From an uncultured Celeribacter sp. (GTDB lineage Bacteria; Pseudomonadota; Alphaproteobacteria; Rhodobacterales; Rhodobacteraceae): a DNA stretch of 64,000 nt. The notes under the pieces are model-generated. The model did not search any database. It was not told where the DNA came from and worked only from the letters and a program-made list of their open reading frames with translations. The position numbers were made by a program, and so were the translations under genes. Shown piece by piece: positions 56,517 to 64,000 of the stretch (its first letter is position 1; every line of letters begins with the position of its first letter). The DNA is taken from assembly GCF_963676475.1 (NCBI RefSeq), contig NZ_OY781106.1:2914001-2978000 (forward strand), read 5' to 3'.

Positions 56517-56884
56517 GCTGGCCGGACCTGAAGTGTAATTGCGGCGCCGGACCGGCTTGCAACTTCAGCGACGTATTGGTGTCCGTTTTGAATGCAGTCC
56601 ACAATTTGCATGTGACCGGTATGGGTCAACGCGCCGGCAACTCCGGCAGGCGCATGAACTTCCAATACTGGACGCGGACCACCTAAGTTCAAAACAACGT
56701 ACAACACGTCTCCGACAGCAAGAGTCGAAACAACCGCTGGGCGGGGACTGTTCAGGGGCGCTTGCTGAAAAATGGCGCAAGGATCGGCTCCGCCGCCTCC
56801 GGCGCCACCACCCCCTCCGGCACCTGGTCGATTGGGGATCTTCGGCGGCGTGTAATCGTCACGCCCTCCACCACCACCTGACAT
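56513..56884 (-). CDS. Small glycine-rich protein of the QueC-like operon
   Basis: 123 residues with a strong GGAGG site. The N-terminus is MSGGGGGRDDYTPPK and a second run GAGGGGGAGGGG follows. From residue 35 there is a small beta-rich domain (CAIFQQAPLNSPRPAVVSTL, VGDVLYVVLN, DCIQNGHQYVAEVASR). No family that I can name. The flexible Gly-rich head could be a substrate for the operon's enzymes. Its stop overlaps the kinase-fusion start. Confidence 0.75.
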   Translation of the reverse strand: MSGGGGGRDDYTPPKIPNRPGAGGGGGAGGGGADPCAIFQQAPLNSPRPAVVSTLAVGDVLYVVLNLGGPRPVLEVHAPAGVAGALTHTGHMQIVDCIQNGHQYVAEVASRSGAAITLQVRPA

Positions 56885-56976
56885 GTTAGCCCTCCTAAAT
56901 TCAAAGCACCGCGAACCACCTCAACCTAGGAGGGAGCGCGCCTCAGGAAAAGCGCTTAATCAACGGATTATTGAAC

Positions 56977-57819
56977 TTACAGCGCCAGGCTGAGTTGAAC
57001 TGGCTCGGCCTTCGGCGAGAAAGCTTCGGCCGAAGGGTCGGCGAGTCTTCGCAGGATTGCGGCAGGTATCTGACGCATGTTCATCCACATGACAGAATCC
57101 AAGATGGAAGCTTTGACAGAGATCGCTTCCGCAAAATCGAGGAATGCCTCTTCCAGCTCATGATAGTGGCGTTCGACAGACTTCCCTTCAGGGAATATCT
57201 GCAGCATTCTGCCCGCGCGCAGTATGTGGATGTCCAAAATCGAAACACAATCGCTGTCACGCCAATTTCGGACAATCCAAGAAGCCGTCTTTGGCCCTAC
57301 TCCCGGTAGCGTTGTCAACGCATCTCGCAGCTCTCTATCAGGGGCCTCTCGGTCCAAACTTCGCAGCGCGCGCATCGATCCCGCAAGATAGGCTGATTTC
57401 TGTTTTGCGAACCGATAGCGAACAAACTTCCCATTAAGTTCAAGCGGGTCTGCAAGCAATTCGAGGACAGATTCCTCATTTAAAAGCCGATTTGGATCTT
57501 CAGTGTTCGCCACTCGTAGACGCTCGTACGCAGCTAGGCCGACTTCCGCGGGAATGCCGTAGCCACCTAGCAGACAAGCAATCAGTTCCTCTTCAAGGCT
57601 CCGACCGAGCTTGTAGTGCGCGGGTGCCTCGACCTCCCACATCCAAGCTTGTGCGGCCCAATAGGCGGGCGATCCGATTTCTTCGGCAAGCCCCCAAACC
57701 AAGCTGTTGATGTTCAGTTGCTGGTCAGCCGAGGGCAAATCACGGCCAACATAGCCAGCCTCTGACTTTGCATAGACGGTTTGGATTGACGAATGAGTGT
57801 TGCAATGCATAAAATGCAT
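56977..57819 (-). CDS. OGG-like HhH-GPD DNA glycosylase
   Basis: 280 residues if started at the ATG at 57819; the reading frame is open further up. The helix-hairpin-helix LTTLPGVGPKTASWIVRNW carries the Lys and the following DCVSILDIHILRAG the catalytic Asp of the 8-oxoguanine glycosylase/lyase type. The N-terminal part (INSLVWGLAEEIGSPAYWAA) differs from housekeeping OGG. OGG-like enzymes are also accessory proteins in type IV CBASS. It is the first gene of the five-gene operon, divergent from an HTH gene; the start lies in ATGCAT repeats. Confidence 0.83.
   Translation of the reverse strand: MHFMHCNTHSSIQTVYAKSEAGYVGRDLPSADQQLNINSLVWGLAEEIGSPAYWAAQAWMWEVEAPAHYKLGRSLEEELIACLLGGYGIPAEVGLAAYERLRVANTEDPNRLLNEESVLELLADPLELNGKFVRYRFAKQKSAYLAGSMRALRSLDREAPDRELRDALTTLPGVGPKTASWIVRNWRDSDCVSILDIHILRAGRMLQIFPEGKSVERHYHELEEAFLDFAEAISVKASILDSVMWMNMRQIPAAILRRLADPSAEAFSPKAEPVQLSLAL
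57805..57819. promoter_or_regulatory. Paired ATGCAT palindromes, possible operator
   Basis: ATGCATAAAATGCAT lies between the divergent glycosylase and HTH genes. A similar pair (ATGCAT at 58060-58065 and 58073-58078) occurs at the 3' end of the HTH gene. The HTH protein may bind here and repress both directions. Confidence 0.4.
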
Positions 57820-57844
57820 ATATCCCGAATAATCCGTGAGGACA

Positions 57845-58132
57845 ATGAGAGACCTGATATCAGAAGTGGAAAACTTGCGACAATCCAAGCGAATGAGCCA
57901 AGCCGAGGTCGCTCGTCAAATGGGTGTGTCGCAAGGGCAGTATAGTAAGGTGATTGCTCGTCGCGTCCCTTTGGCTGCCAAAATGACAGTCAGGATGAGA
58001 TCCTGGTTGGAGCAACATGAATCAACCGTAGCCAGCATTGACCACGACATAATGGAAAAATGCATTGAGTTAATGCATTTATTGCGCGCTCGTCTTGAGG
58101 ATGTAAAAGAGGCGGGCGAACGGTTTAATTAG
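57845..58132 (+). CDS. HTH (Xre-type) regulator of the QueC-like operon
   Basis: 95 residues from the ATG at 57845; a GTG at 57836 is the alternative. A Cro/CI helix-turn-helix (RMSQAEVARQMGVSQGQYSK) is followed by a helical region. It is divergent from the OGG-like gene, so it most likely controls the five-gene operon. The 138 bases after it hold no gene. Confidence 0.8.
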   Translation: MRDLISEVENLRQSKRMSQAEVARQMGVSQGQYSKVIARRVPLAAKMTVRMRSWLEQHESTVASIDHDIMEKCIELMHLLRARLEDVKEAGERFN

Positions 58133-58270
58133 CACAACGATGCCACCTACCTACGTACTTTGTGCGGCGAATGGCATGAACGAGTCCATCTTACCGGGCG
58201 AGCAGTGCAGGATTTCGCGGCCCACGAAGGGTTAAGTCCGACGCCGGAGCTAGGCACTGCGAGAGGCAAA

Positions 58271-61200
58271 CTAGATTGCGATTGGTGATGCGGGAAGTGA
58301 AGGCACGACGTCCTTCGGCTTGGGCTCGAAAAACCTGCTTAAGCGTTGGATGACCGCAGCGCGGATCTTGAAATCGCCTAATGCGTCAAGAAGCGTTCGT
58401 GGGGCCAGCGCACCGTCTGTGAAGGCGGCTAAAAGGCCATCACGGACTTCGTCGGATAGGACCGCTGCGAGCTCGTCATACAGCCCATCCTCGCCAAAAA
58501 TCGAACCAAACAACAGCGCAACGACGAGTGCGGACCGATCAGGGTTCACAAATAGCTTGCGGGCGAGCGCCAGGACAGCGGTCTTGTCGCCTGTCGCGCC
58601 GACCGCCAACGCCATGGACGTGACGACTGACGCCGCACGTCCGTGTCCGCGCAGAATGTGCGTTTCAAAACGTGCCGCGCGCGCGTCCGACCGATGCCCA
58701 GCTAGGAAAAGAGCCTCGGCTGCGACCTAGTGCAAACCGGGGCGCCCGAACTCGAGTGCCAAGTCCGCCAGCCGATCACGGCCTGCGACATCGCCCTGTT
58801 TGGCGACAGCTAGCAGCAGAGCGTCGCGCAGGCCGGAATCGCTGGTCACGGTGGCCTCCGCTACCAAAATGTCAATCGCGTCGGCGAAGAGCGGGGCTTG
58901 TTCGCCCAGCAACTGGGCTGCGGAGGAGGCAATCGGATAGCTCACCTCCTCCCCATAGAAGATATCGGCGCGTGTCCACTTATCCGCGACCAGACCTATA
59001 AGGGTCGGCTGATGGGTCGCTTCGGGCTTGGCTTTGAGGACTTCGACAAGCGCTTGGCGCACGCCGCTGCCCTTGTCGTGTGCCATTGCCAGAATGTGCG
59101 CGGGAAGCGGCGCGGTGAGGGGGGCAGAGATTGAGAGCAACGCGTCGCGGCGGACATCGGCGAACCGGTGCGTAAGCGCGCCCTGAACGATATCCGTGAG
59201 GCCCTCCCTGATCGCGATCGCAAGCGCGTTCGTGGCGCGCCCGATGTCCGCTAGTTCGTCACACTTCGTTGCAAGCAAGCTTTCAACATAGGTTCGAACC
59301 GGACGCCCCGCCGCTGCGAGCAGGCGCGCCCGCTCCAGCTCCAGATCCGGACTGGTGGTAACGTCGAGTATTTCGAGCTGCTCGATTTCGGTTGGCGACA
59401 GCGCATAGGAGCATTGTTCAAGCACCGCCCTCGCCAAAGGCTCATAAGGCCCGCAATGAGCCCGCGCGTTTTTTGCGAAGGTCGGAACTTCCGACTTCAG
59501 GTCGTAGCCGTTTGTTAGTTCGCGCAGATCGGTCATCGCCCGCAGGACGCCCTGAAGATTTTGGGCGGTAGCCATCCCTTTGATCCAGGACAGCCCAATT
59601 AATGGTGCCTGTATGATCATGGTCTTCAGAAGAGCATGGCGTGTGTCATCGGCTAGGTTGGGCGTCCTAAGATCGTCAACCAGGCGCGAGTTGAGATCAG
59701 CCGACCATTTCTCGCGCGCCAGATCCCAAAAGCGCGCATGGTGGCGGTGCCCGCGCGCAGCATCGGCGAGCCCCACAATTTCGCCCCGCTGCGGAGCAAT
59801 ACCTTTGGCGCCAACCACTTGAATCCAGCCCCAGACCAGTTCGGTAGCATGGCGATGTGCTATGATGGCATTCCAGCCAGACCGGCTACGCAACTCGGCG
59901 ACGTAAAGGCAGATGAAAGTGTCAGCCGCATACCCGTCGTCCGCATGCATATCGGCGAGGTGCTCGGCGTAGCCCTCGCTGTGTTCACCATTGCGGATTT
60001 CGAGCCACACCGATTTATCGTCGTCGTCGCGCAGGCGGATGTTCACATCTATTGCGGCGTCGACCACCGCTTCAAACTTAGCGAAGTCGACCAATGCACT
60101 CCGACCAACCAAGCGGGCATTGAAATTGTGCCCAAAACTAACCATCCGCATTGCCGCATCAAGGAATGCCTCGGTCTGGGTACCGGCTACGGCGGCGATA
60201 CGCTCAGCGAGGTCGTCTGGGAAGTGATCATTTGTTCGAATTAGGATTTCTCGTATGAATCTACCCGCGACTAGTCCCACATCGAGATCGGCCAGCATCC
60301 GAGCGGCATCCGATGCGCTAATGGGTGTTTCTTGCCAGTCCTGAAGCCACTCAAATTCAGTTCCTCGTGCGCTGACCCAACGCGCGAACAGAGCAGTCGT
60401 GTCAGAGGGGGAGCCAACGTCTGCCGCAAGCTTTAGGTCAGCTTCGAGGGTGTCGGAGGCTGTCAGCAATAGAGACCGAACATAGCAATCAAGCGCCGCT
60501 TGGACTGACCCTTATCCGGACGCGATCTTTCTTAGCACCCTGAACAAGGCGCGCCGCCGCCTCGCGGCCCCAGTCATCGCTGTCGACGCTAATCAGAATA
60601 TCGACCATCGTACCAAGAAGGCGAGCCGCACGGCCAGGGTGACCCTTGACGATCCGCTCCAGCCCCGCTTCGACGCGCGGGTGATAGTAGCTAAGTACAT
60701 GGTTCGGTTGACGCAGGTTACGTCCAGCGGCCATGAAACGGATCAGCGGGATGATCTTATCCTCTAGTTCCAGCTCGCTCTCGCCAATTGCGTCAGCGAG
60801 CTGGGGCACCACCTCCCATGACAGTCGCGGGAGCGCTTTTAGAAGACCCAGACTGCAATCGCAGGAAGCGTGTCATCGCGCGCCTGAATCTGATCTACGA
60901 TTGTATTCTCAATCGCATCGATGTGCGCGCGATCGAGGCAGCGGTGAATGAAGCTCGGCATGGTCTCGTCAGACGCTCGCTCATCCGCTAGCCCGTCGAA
61001 GAATTTCTGCATCTCATAAGGGCTTTCGAGCCGCTTGAGGACTAGGTCACGGTGCGAATAGACTGAAGACTTCAAGTCTTCGGGCAGAAGCCGCAGCTGA
61101 TTGTCGAAAAGCCGGAAGCGTTCGCTCTGTCCGTAGTGCCGCGTCTCCAGTGGAACAAACCATCGCCTTGAAAGCCGTTCACCGCTTTCCTTAAAGACAT

Positions 61201-61893
61201 CGGACCTGGTGGTGACAATGAACTGTCGGTCAGCGTGTGCGTCGTTCAGCATGCGATCAAGGTCGCGGTTCCAGACGCCTTGCTCGGGATGGTACCTATA
61301 CTTGCCCCAAGGGTCTTCAATCATAAAGACGACGCGGCCGGCCTCCCTCGAATTCCAGACCTGCTCAGGCCCGCCTGTCACACGGATTACTTTGAGCGCG
61401 CCATCCGGTGCCCTGCGTAGTTCGTCGAGTAGCACTTCGGCTGCCGTTGTCTTGCCGGTCCCCGAACTGCCACTGATGATCACTCCGTGCTGCGTCGCCA
61501 ATTTTTGCTGCAGCTCATCCCAGTTCGTCGGCTTGACGAACATTCCAACCTCGGGCGCTGTAGTAAGGTAACCGCCGAAGGCGGTGATATTTTTTTCCAG
61601 GGCCTCGCGCGACCAGACGCTGGGACCGTTGCGCATATGTTCGAGCGCGACGGCCCGCAGGTCCTGAATGCACTCCGAGATGTGGGGCAGCGGCACCTTG
61701 CAGGTCGTTTGCAGAAGGTCACGGATCTGACCATCGAGCTTTGCCTCGTCGAGACCGTCGAGAACGGCGACGCGCCCGTCTAGGCCGGGCAGACGCGATC
61801 CGATGTCCTGCGGCAGTTTCGCGGGCCACGTGCCGCCTACCGAAGCCATTCGCAGATCACGGGCGACACCCTTGGTGGCGGCGCTGGTGACTA
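58271..61893 (-). pseudogene. nSTAND-type ATPase, truncated and frame-broken
   Basis: One gene read from 61893 to 58271. The N-terminus is replaced by IS5. What remains starts SAATKGVARDLRM, has Walker A GVIISGSSGTGKTTAAEVL and Walker B-like GRVVFMIEDPWGKY, then a long helical repeat region. A frameshift near 60850 (in a GGG run, GCAGTCTGGGTCTTCTAA) and a second near 60505 restore the frame. A TAG at 58727-58729 interrupts the last third, and the same frame continues to 58271. Such proteins usually have an N-terminal nuclease and act in phage defence. This copy is dead. Confidence 0.83.
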
Positions 61894-61907
61894 GGGGCTG
61901 TTGACGT

Positions 61908-62294
61908 TCATCTGAGTTGACTGATTGATGCGGCCAGTGAAATGAACGCCTTGAAGCTCTGGTCGGTTTTGCACGAGCGCATGGCGATGCCTCTGTTTTC
62001 CTTGAGCTTTCCAAAATAGTTTTCGATCAGATGCCGCCATTTGTAGGTTTCCTTGTCGAACTCGGCAGGAAAGCGGCGGTTGGATTTCGGCGGAATGACC
62101 GGTGCAATGCTCCGTTCGGTCAGCGCAGTTCGGAGCCAATCGGCATCGAAGGCGCGATCCGCGAGCAGGTGATCTGCGGCGAGCTTGTCGATCAGCTCCG
62201 GCACGCCGCGCAGGTCATGCGCTTGCCCCGGCAACAGGCGGAAATCGACAAGGTTGCCAAGCGCGTCGGTCAGGGCAACGATTTTCGTCGTCAT
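61908..62294 (-). CDS. IS5-family transposase, second frame (copy 2)
   Basis: 128 residues identical to the corresponding frame of copy 1 (LLADRAFDADWLR and HLIENYFGKLKE). Confidence 0.9.
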   Translation of the reverse strand: MTTKIVALTDALGNLVDFRLLPGQAHDLRGVPELIDKLAADHLLADRAFDADWLRTALTERSIAPVIPPKSNRRFPAEFDKETYKWRHLIENYFGKLKENRGIAMRSCKTDQSFKAFISLAASISQLR

Positions 62295-62311
62295 GCCGCC
62301 GCGCGAGCGCC

Positions 62312-62659
62312 CTATGGCCTGGCTCTGTGTCCCCCTTTTGCGCCCTGGCCGGAACGGTGGACCTTGACGATGGAACCGTCGATCATCGCGTATTCGAAGT
62401 CGGCGTCCTCAGCCAAGGTTCTGAACATGCTGTAGAAAGCGTCAGCTTTCACCCATCGCCGGAAGCGTTTGAAGACAGAATTCCACTTCCCGAATTCGAC
62501 GGGCAGTTCCCGCCATTGCGCTCCGGTTCGCACAATCCACAACACAGCCTCCATGAACAGGCGTGGATCGCGTCCGGTTTGGCCGGGATCTGTGGCCTTG
62601 CCAAGACAGAAAGGTTCGATGATTGCCCATTGGGCGTCGGTCAAGACATGACCGGTCAA
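62312..62659 (-). CDS. IS5-family transposase, first frame (copy 2)
   Basis: 115 residues identical to the corresponding frame of copy 1, including the catalytic Asp in YAMIDGSIVK. Confidence 0.9.
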   Translation of the reverse strand: MTGHVLTDAQWAIIEPFCLGKATDPGQTGRDPRLFMEAVLWIVRTGAQWRELPVEFGKWNSVFKRFRRWVKADAFYSMFRTLAEDADFEYAMIDGSIVKVHRSGQGAKGGHRARP

Positions 62660-62731
62660 GGCTGCTCTCCTCTGTTTGCAACCTTGAAGCAGAACTCACA
62701 GAATTTGGGAATCCTGAACGTCAACAAGCCC

Positions 62732-63275
62732 TAATTGGCGTGAACGGCACGCCATCAAAATCCATAACTGCCTCTGGTATACCAGCCGACGTATATCCTC
62801 CAAGTATCCATTGATTATTTACACCAACTTTGTTGCCAGAAGGAACAGAGAGATTCTTATAGTCATTTGGACGGATCTCCAGCGCGACAGTATTGCCGCT
62901 AGAGAGAGAGCCCGAATCTAAGCCTAGTCGACTTTCAACGACAGCTAGATTGCCGTCAGCTTCAGCCACCAACTTGTCAAACTCAGATTTCGGCATCACA
63001 AAACCGCCATTGGGGCCCGCAGTCCCATATTTCATAACGTCATCCGCAGAGGCAAACCTAACGGCACCATCATCAAATAGAGACAGGTGCGCGTCAATCT
63101 CAGCTTGAGACATGTAAGTCGAGGGATTGGGCCTTAGCCCCTTGGGGGTTTCAAGAAGCTCTTCGATCTGACTTTGACTCAACGCGGACCTTGTAGCTTC
63201 TAGAAAAGGCTCGCCATCATCTGAATGCTTAATTACGACTCTATATAGATCATCCCCTTTCCGCACTACATCTTG
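62732..63275 (-). pseudogene. Orphan C-terminal toxin module of a CdiA/RHS-type toxin
   Basis: About 180 residues. It begins directly after the TAA of the immunity-like gene, in the same frame, without a good start codon: the arrangement of displaced toxin tips downstream of CDI loci. The end MPKSEFDKLVAEADGNLAVV, LSVPSGNKVGVNNQWILGGY and TSAGIPEAVMDFDG resembles a polymorphic-toxin tip that I have seen in RHS and CdiA proteins; its activity is unknown. IS5 follows immediately, so its own immunity gene is missing. Confidence 0.65.
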
Positions 63276-63623
63276 TTAAAAATAGAAAAATACTGCGGTC
63301 TTTTTCTCTGCGGCCACTTTGAGTTGCTTGAATAATTTTTGCAGTCCTGAGATCGCCATTGGGTGGTCACTCACCTCAACGTTTTCTAAGTATTTTATCA
63401 ATCGGTTGATATTTTCGAGATCCGAGATGTTTTCATCTTCGTATTCATCAATCCAAAGATTGAAATTTACGTTGATCTTATCCCAAATTCCATCTCTCCA
63501 AAGCGCATCAAACTCCCCCTGACTCAGGACAACATCCGTTACGTCATTTTCAACGTCTTGCCCAAAGTACAGCGCTTTGTTCGCCTGTTCAGTCAATGGA
63601 ACTGAAATTATCTTAGTTTTCAT
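63276..63623 (-). CDS. Immunity-like protein of the toxin module
   Basis: 115 residues, acidic (DEYEDENISDLENINRLI). It starts two bases after the stop of the toxin tail at 63626, as CdiI-type immunity genes do. Low GC and AT-rich codons set it apart from the surrounding DNA. No family recognised; the role is inferred from position. Confidence 0.65.
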   Translation of the reverse strand: MKTKIISVPLTEQANKALYFGQDVENDVTDVVLSQGEFDALWRDGIWDKINVNFNLWIDEYEDENISDLENINRLIKYLENVEVSDHPMAISGLQKLFKQLKVAAEKKTAVFFYF

Positions 63624-63625
63624 AG

Positions 63626-63736
63626 TTACTCCGCTAAGAAGTGTGTGGCCGCATTATACTCGCCAGGGCTTCTTCCGGATTGCGTACCATCAGGATTGAT
63701 TTTGTTATTTGGGATAGTCCCATTAAGGTCATAATA
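63626..63736 (-). pseudogene. C-terminal tail of a CdiA-type toxin, cut by IS3
   Basis: 36 codons and a TAA, open from the IS3 edge: YYDLNGTIPNNKINPDGTQS then GRSPGEYNAATHFLAE. The sequence looks like the last residues of a contact-dependent toxin, followed at once by the immunity-like gene. The rest of the gene is absent here; an N-terminal hemagglutinin fragment on the same strand abuts the other IS3 copy at 29760. Confidence 0.7.
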
Positions 63737-64000
63737 TGAGCTACTCCCCATCTCTTGGACATTATCTGGCGTAAATTAAGCTACTCTCTGCTCCTGCTGA
63801 TCGGTTTGGGTTTTGTCATTTCTCAGCCAATAGACCACGGCAGGAGGCCTACCGCCAAGGGCTGAGTGTGGGCGTTGGTGATTGTAGAAAACGATCCACT
63901 TTCCGACCCCGGCCTTCGCTTCTGATCCGGTCTCCCAGGCATGCAGGTAGACGCACTCGTATTTCGCTGCGCGGTCCTTCGGTTCAGGCTCCGCCACAGC
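63737..64000 (-). mobile_element. IS3-family insertion sequence, copy 2 (cut by window end)
   Basis: The left 264 bases of the same element as copy 1, in the same orientation, starting TGAGCTACTCCCC. About ten base differences from copy 1 (roughly 95 percent identity), but the same roughly 20 extra bases that break orfB are present. The visible orfB end (KWIVFYNHQRPHSALGG) is on the minus strand. Confidence 0.9.

Larger units (their letters stand above)
61894..62731 (-). mobile_element. IS5-family insertion sequence, copy 2
   Basis: 838 bases, same orientation as copy 1 and nearly identical, flanked by TA. Its left side cuts the nSTAND gene; its right side abuts a toxin-module remnant. The two copies bracket 13.0 kb of cargo. 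Confidence 0.93.

Noticed and set aside
54078..57819. Type IV CBASS
   Set aside because: QueC-like and OGG-like genes are present, but there is no CD-NTase, no transglycosylase and no recognisable effector in or next to the operon.

Overview
The first 28.4 kb reads as the origin-proximal chromosome of a marine-type alphaproteobacterium of the Rhodobacteraceae/Roseobacter group. The order hemJ-rho-mnmE-mnmG-rsmG-parA-parB, two perfect ParB sites (parS) next to parAB, a cluster hemW-ridA-rdgB-rph transcribed away from hrcA-grpE, and GC-rich codon use all fit that group. This part is compact housekeeping DNA: tRNA modification, chromosome partition, ITP hydrolysis and RNA processing, heat shock, mismatch repair (mutS), malic enzyme, argG, ilvA, a phosphatase-type response regulator beside an HPt protein, hslO, two Nudix hydrolases, CCA transferase, an RNA methyltransferase and two envelope proteins. 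Many genes overlap by 4-14 bases.

From 28.5 kb to the end the window is accessory DNA. It is bounded by two direct copies of one IS3-family element (28.5-29.8 kb and 63.7 kb to the window edge). A CdiA/FHA-type hemagglutinin has its N-terminus abutting the inner side of the left copy. A toxin C-terminal tail with an immunity-like gene abuts the inner side of the right copy. Both lie on the same strand but in circularly permuted order, as if a circular element had been integrated by recombination between IS3 copies. Inside are: (a) a catabolic cassette between inverted IS6-family copies (universal stress protein, TRAP-TAXI transporter, RpiR regulator, class III aminotransferase, BKACE/DUF849 enzyme); (b) a compact Tn7-like module (tnsA-tnsB-tnsC-tniQ, a small membrane gene and an HTH regulator) in which tnsB and tniQ each carry one in-frame stop; (c) a 14.7 kb segment between two almost identical direct IS5-family copies.

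The IS5-bounded segment holds two apparently intact candidate defence systems. The first is a ubiquitin-like conjugation operon: a two-repeat ubiquitin-like protein ending in Gly-Gly-Ala-Ala, an E2-like protein, a JAB-peptidase/E1 fusion and a DUF6527-like zinc protein. It is transcribed divergently from a sigma-factor-like protein, an acidic protein and an ImmA/IrrE-type protease that may form its control circuit. The second is a tightly coupled five-gene operon: OGG-like DNA glycosylase, Gly-rich small protein, PfkB-kinase/deoxyribosyltransferase fusion, QueC-like PP-loop enzyme and SagB-like flavin oxidoreductase, with a divergent HTH regulator. Its parts echo type IV CBASS accessory enzymes, but I see no nucleotide cyclase. 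This is the best candidate for an undescribed system. A neighbouring nSTAND-type ATPase gene is a pseudogene, truncated by IS5 and broken by two frameshifts and a stop.

All functions are from sequence reading alone; no database search was run. I saw no rRNA, tRNA or CRISPR array.
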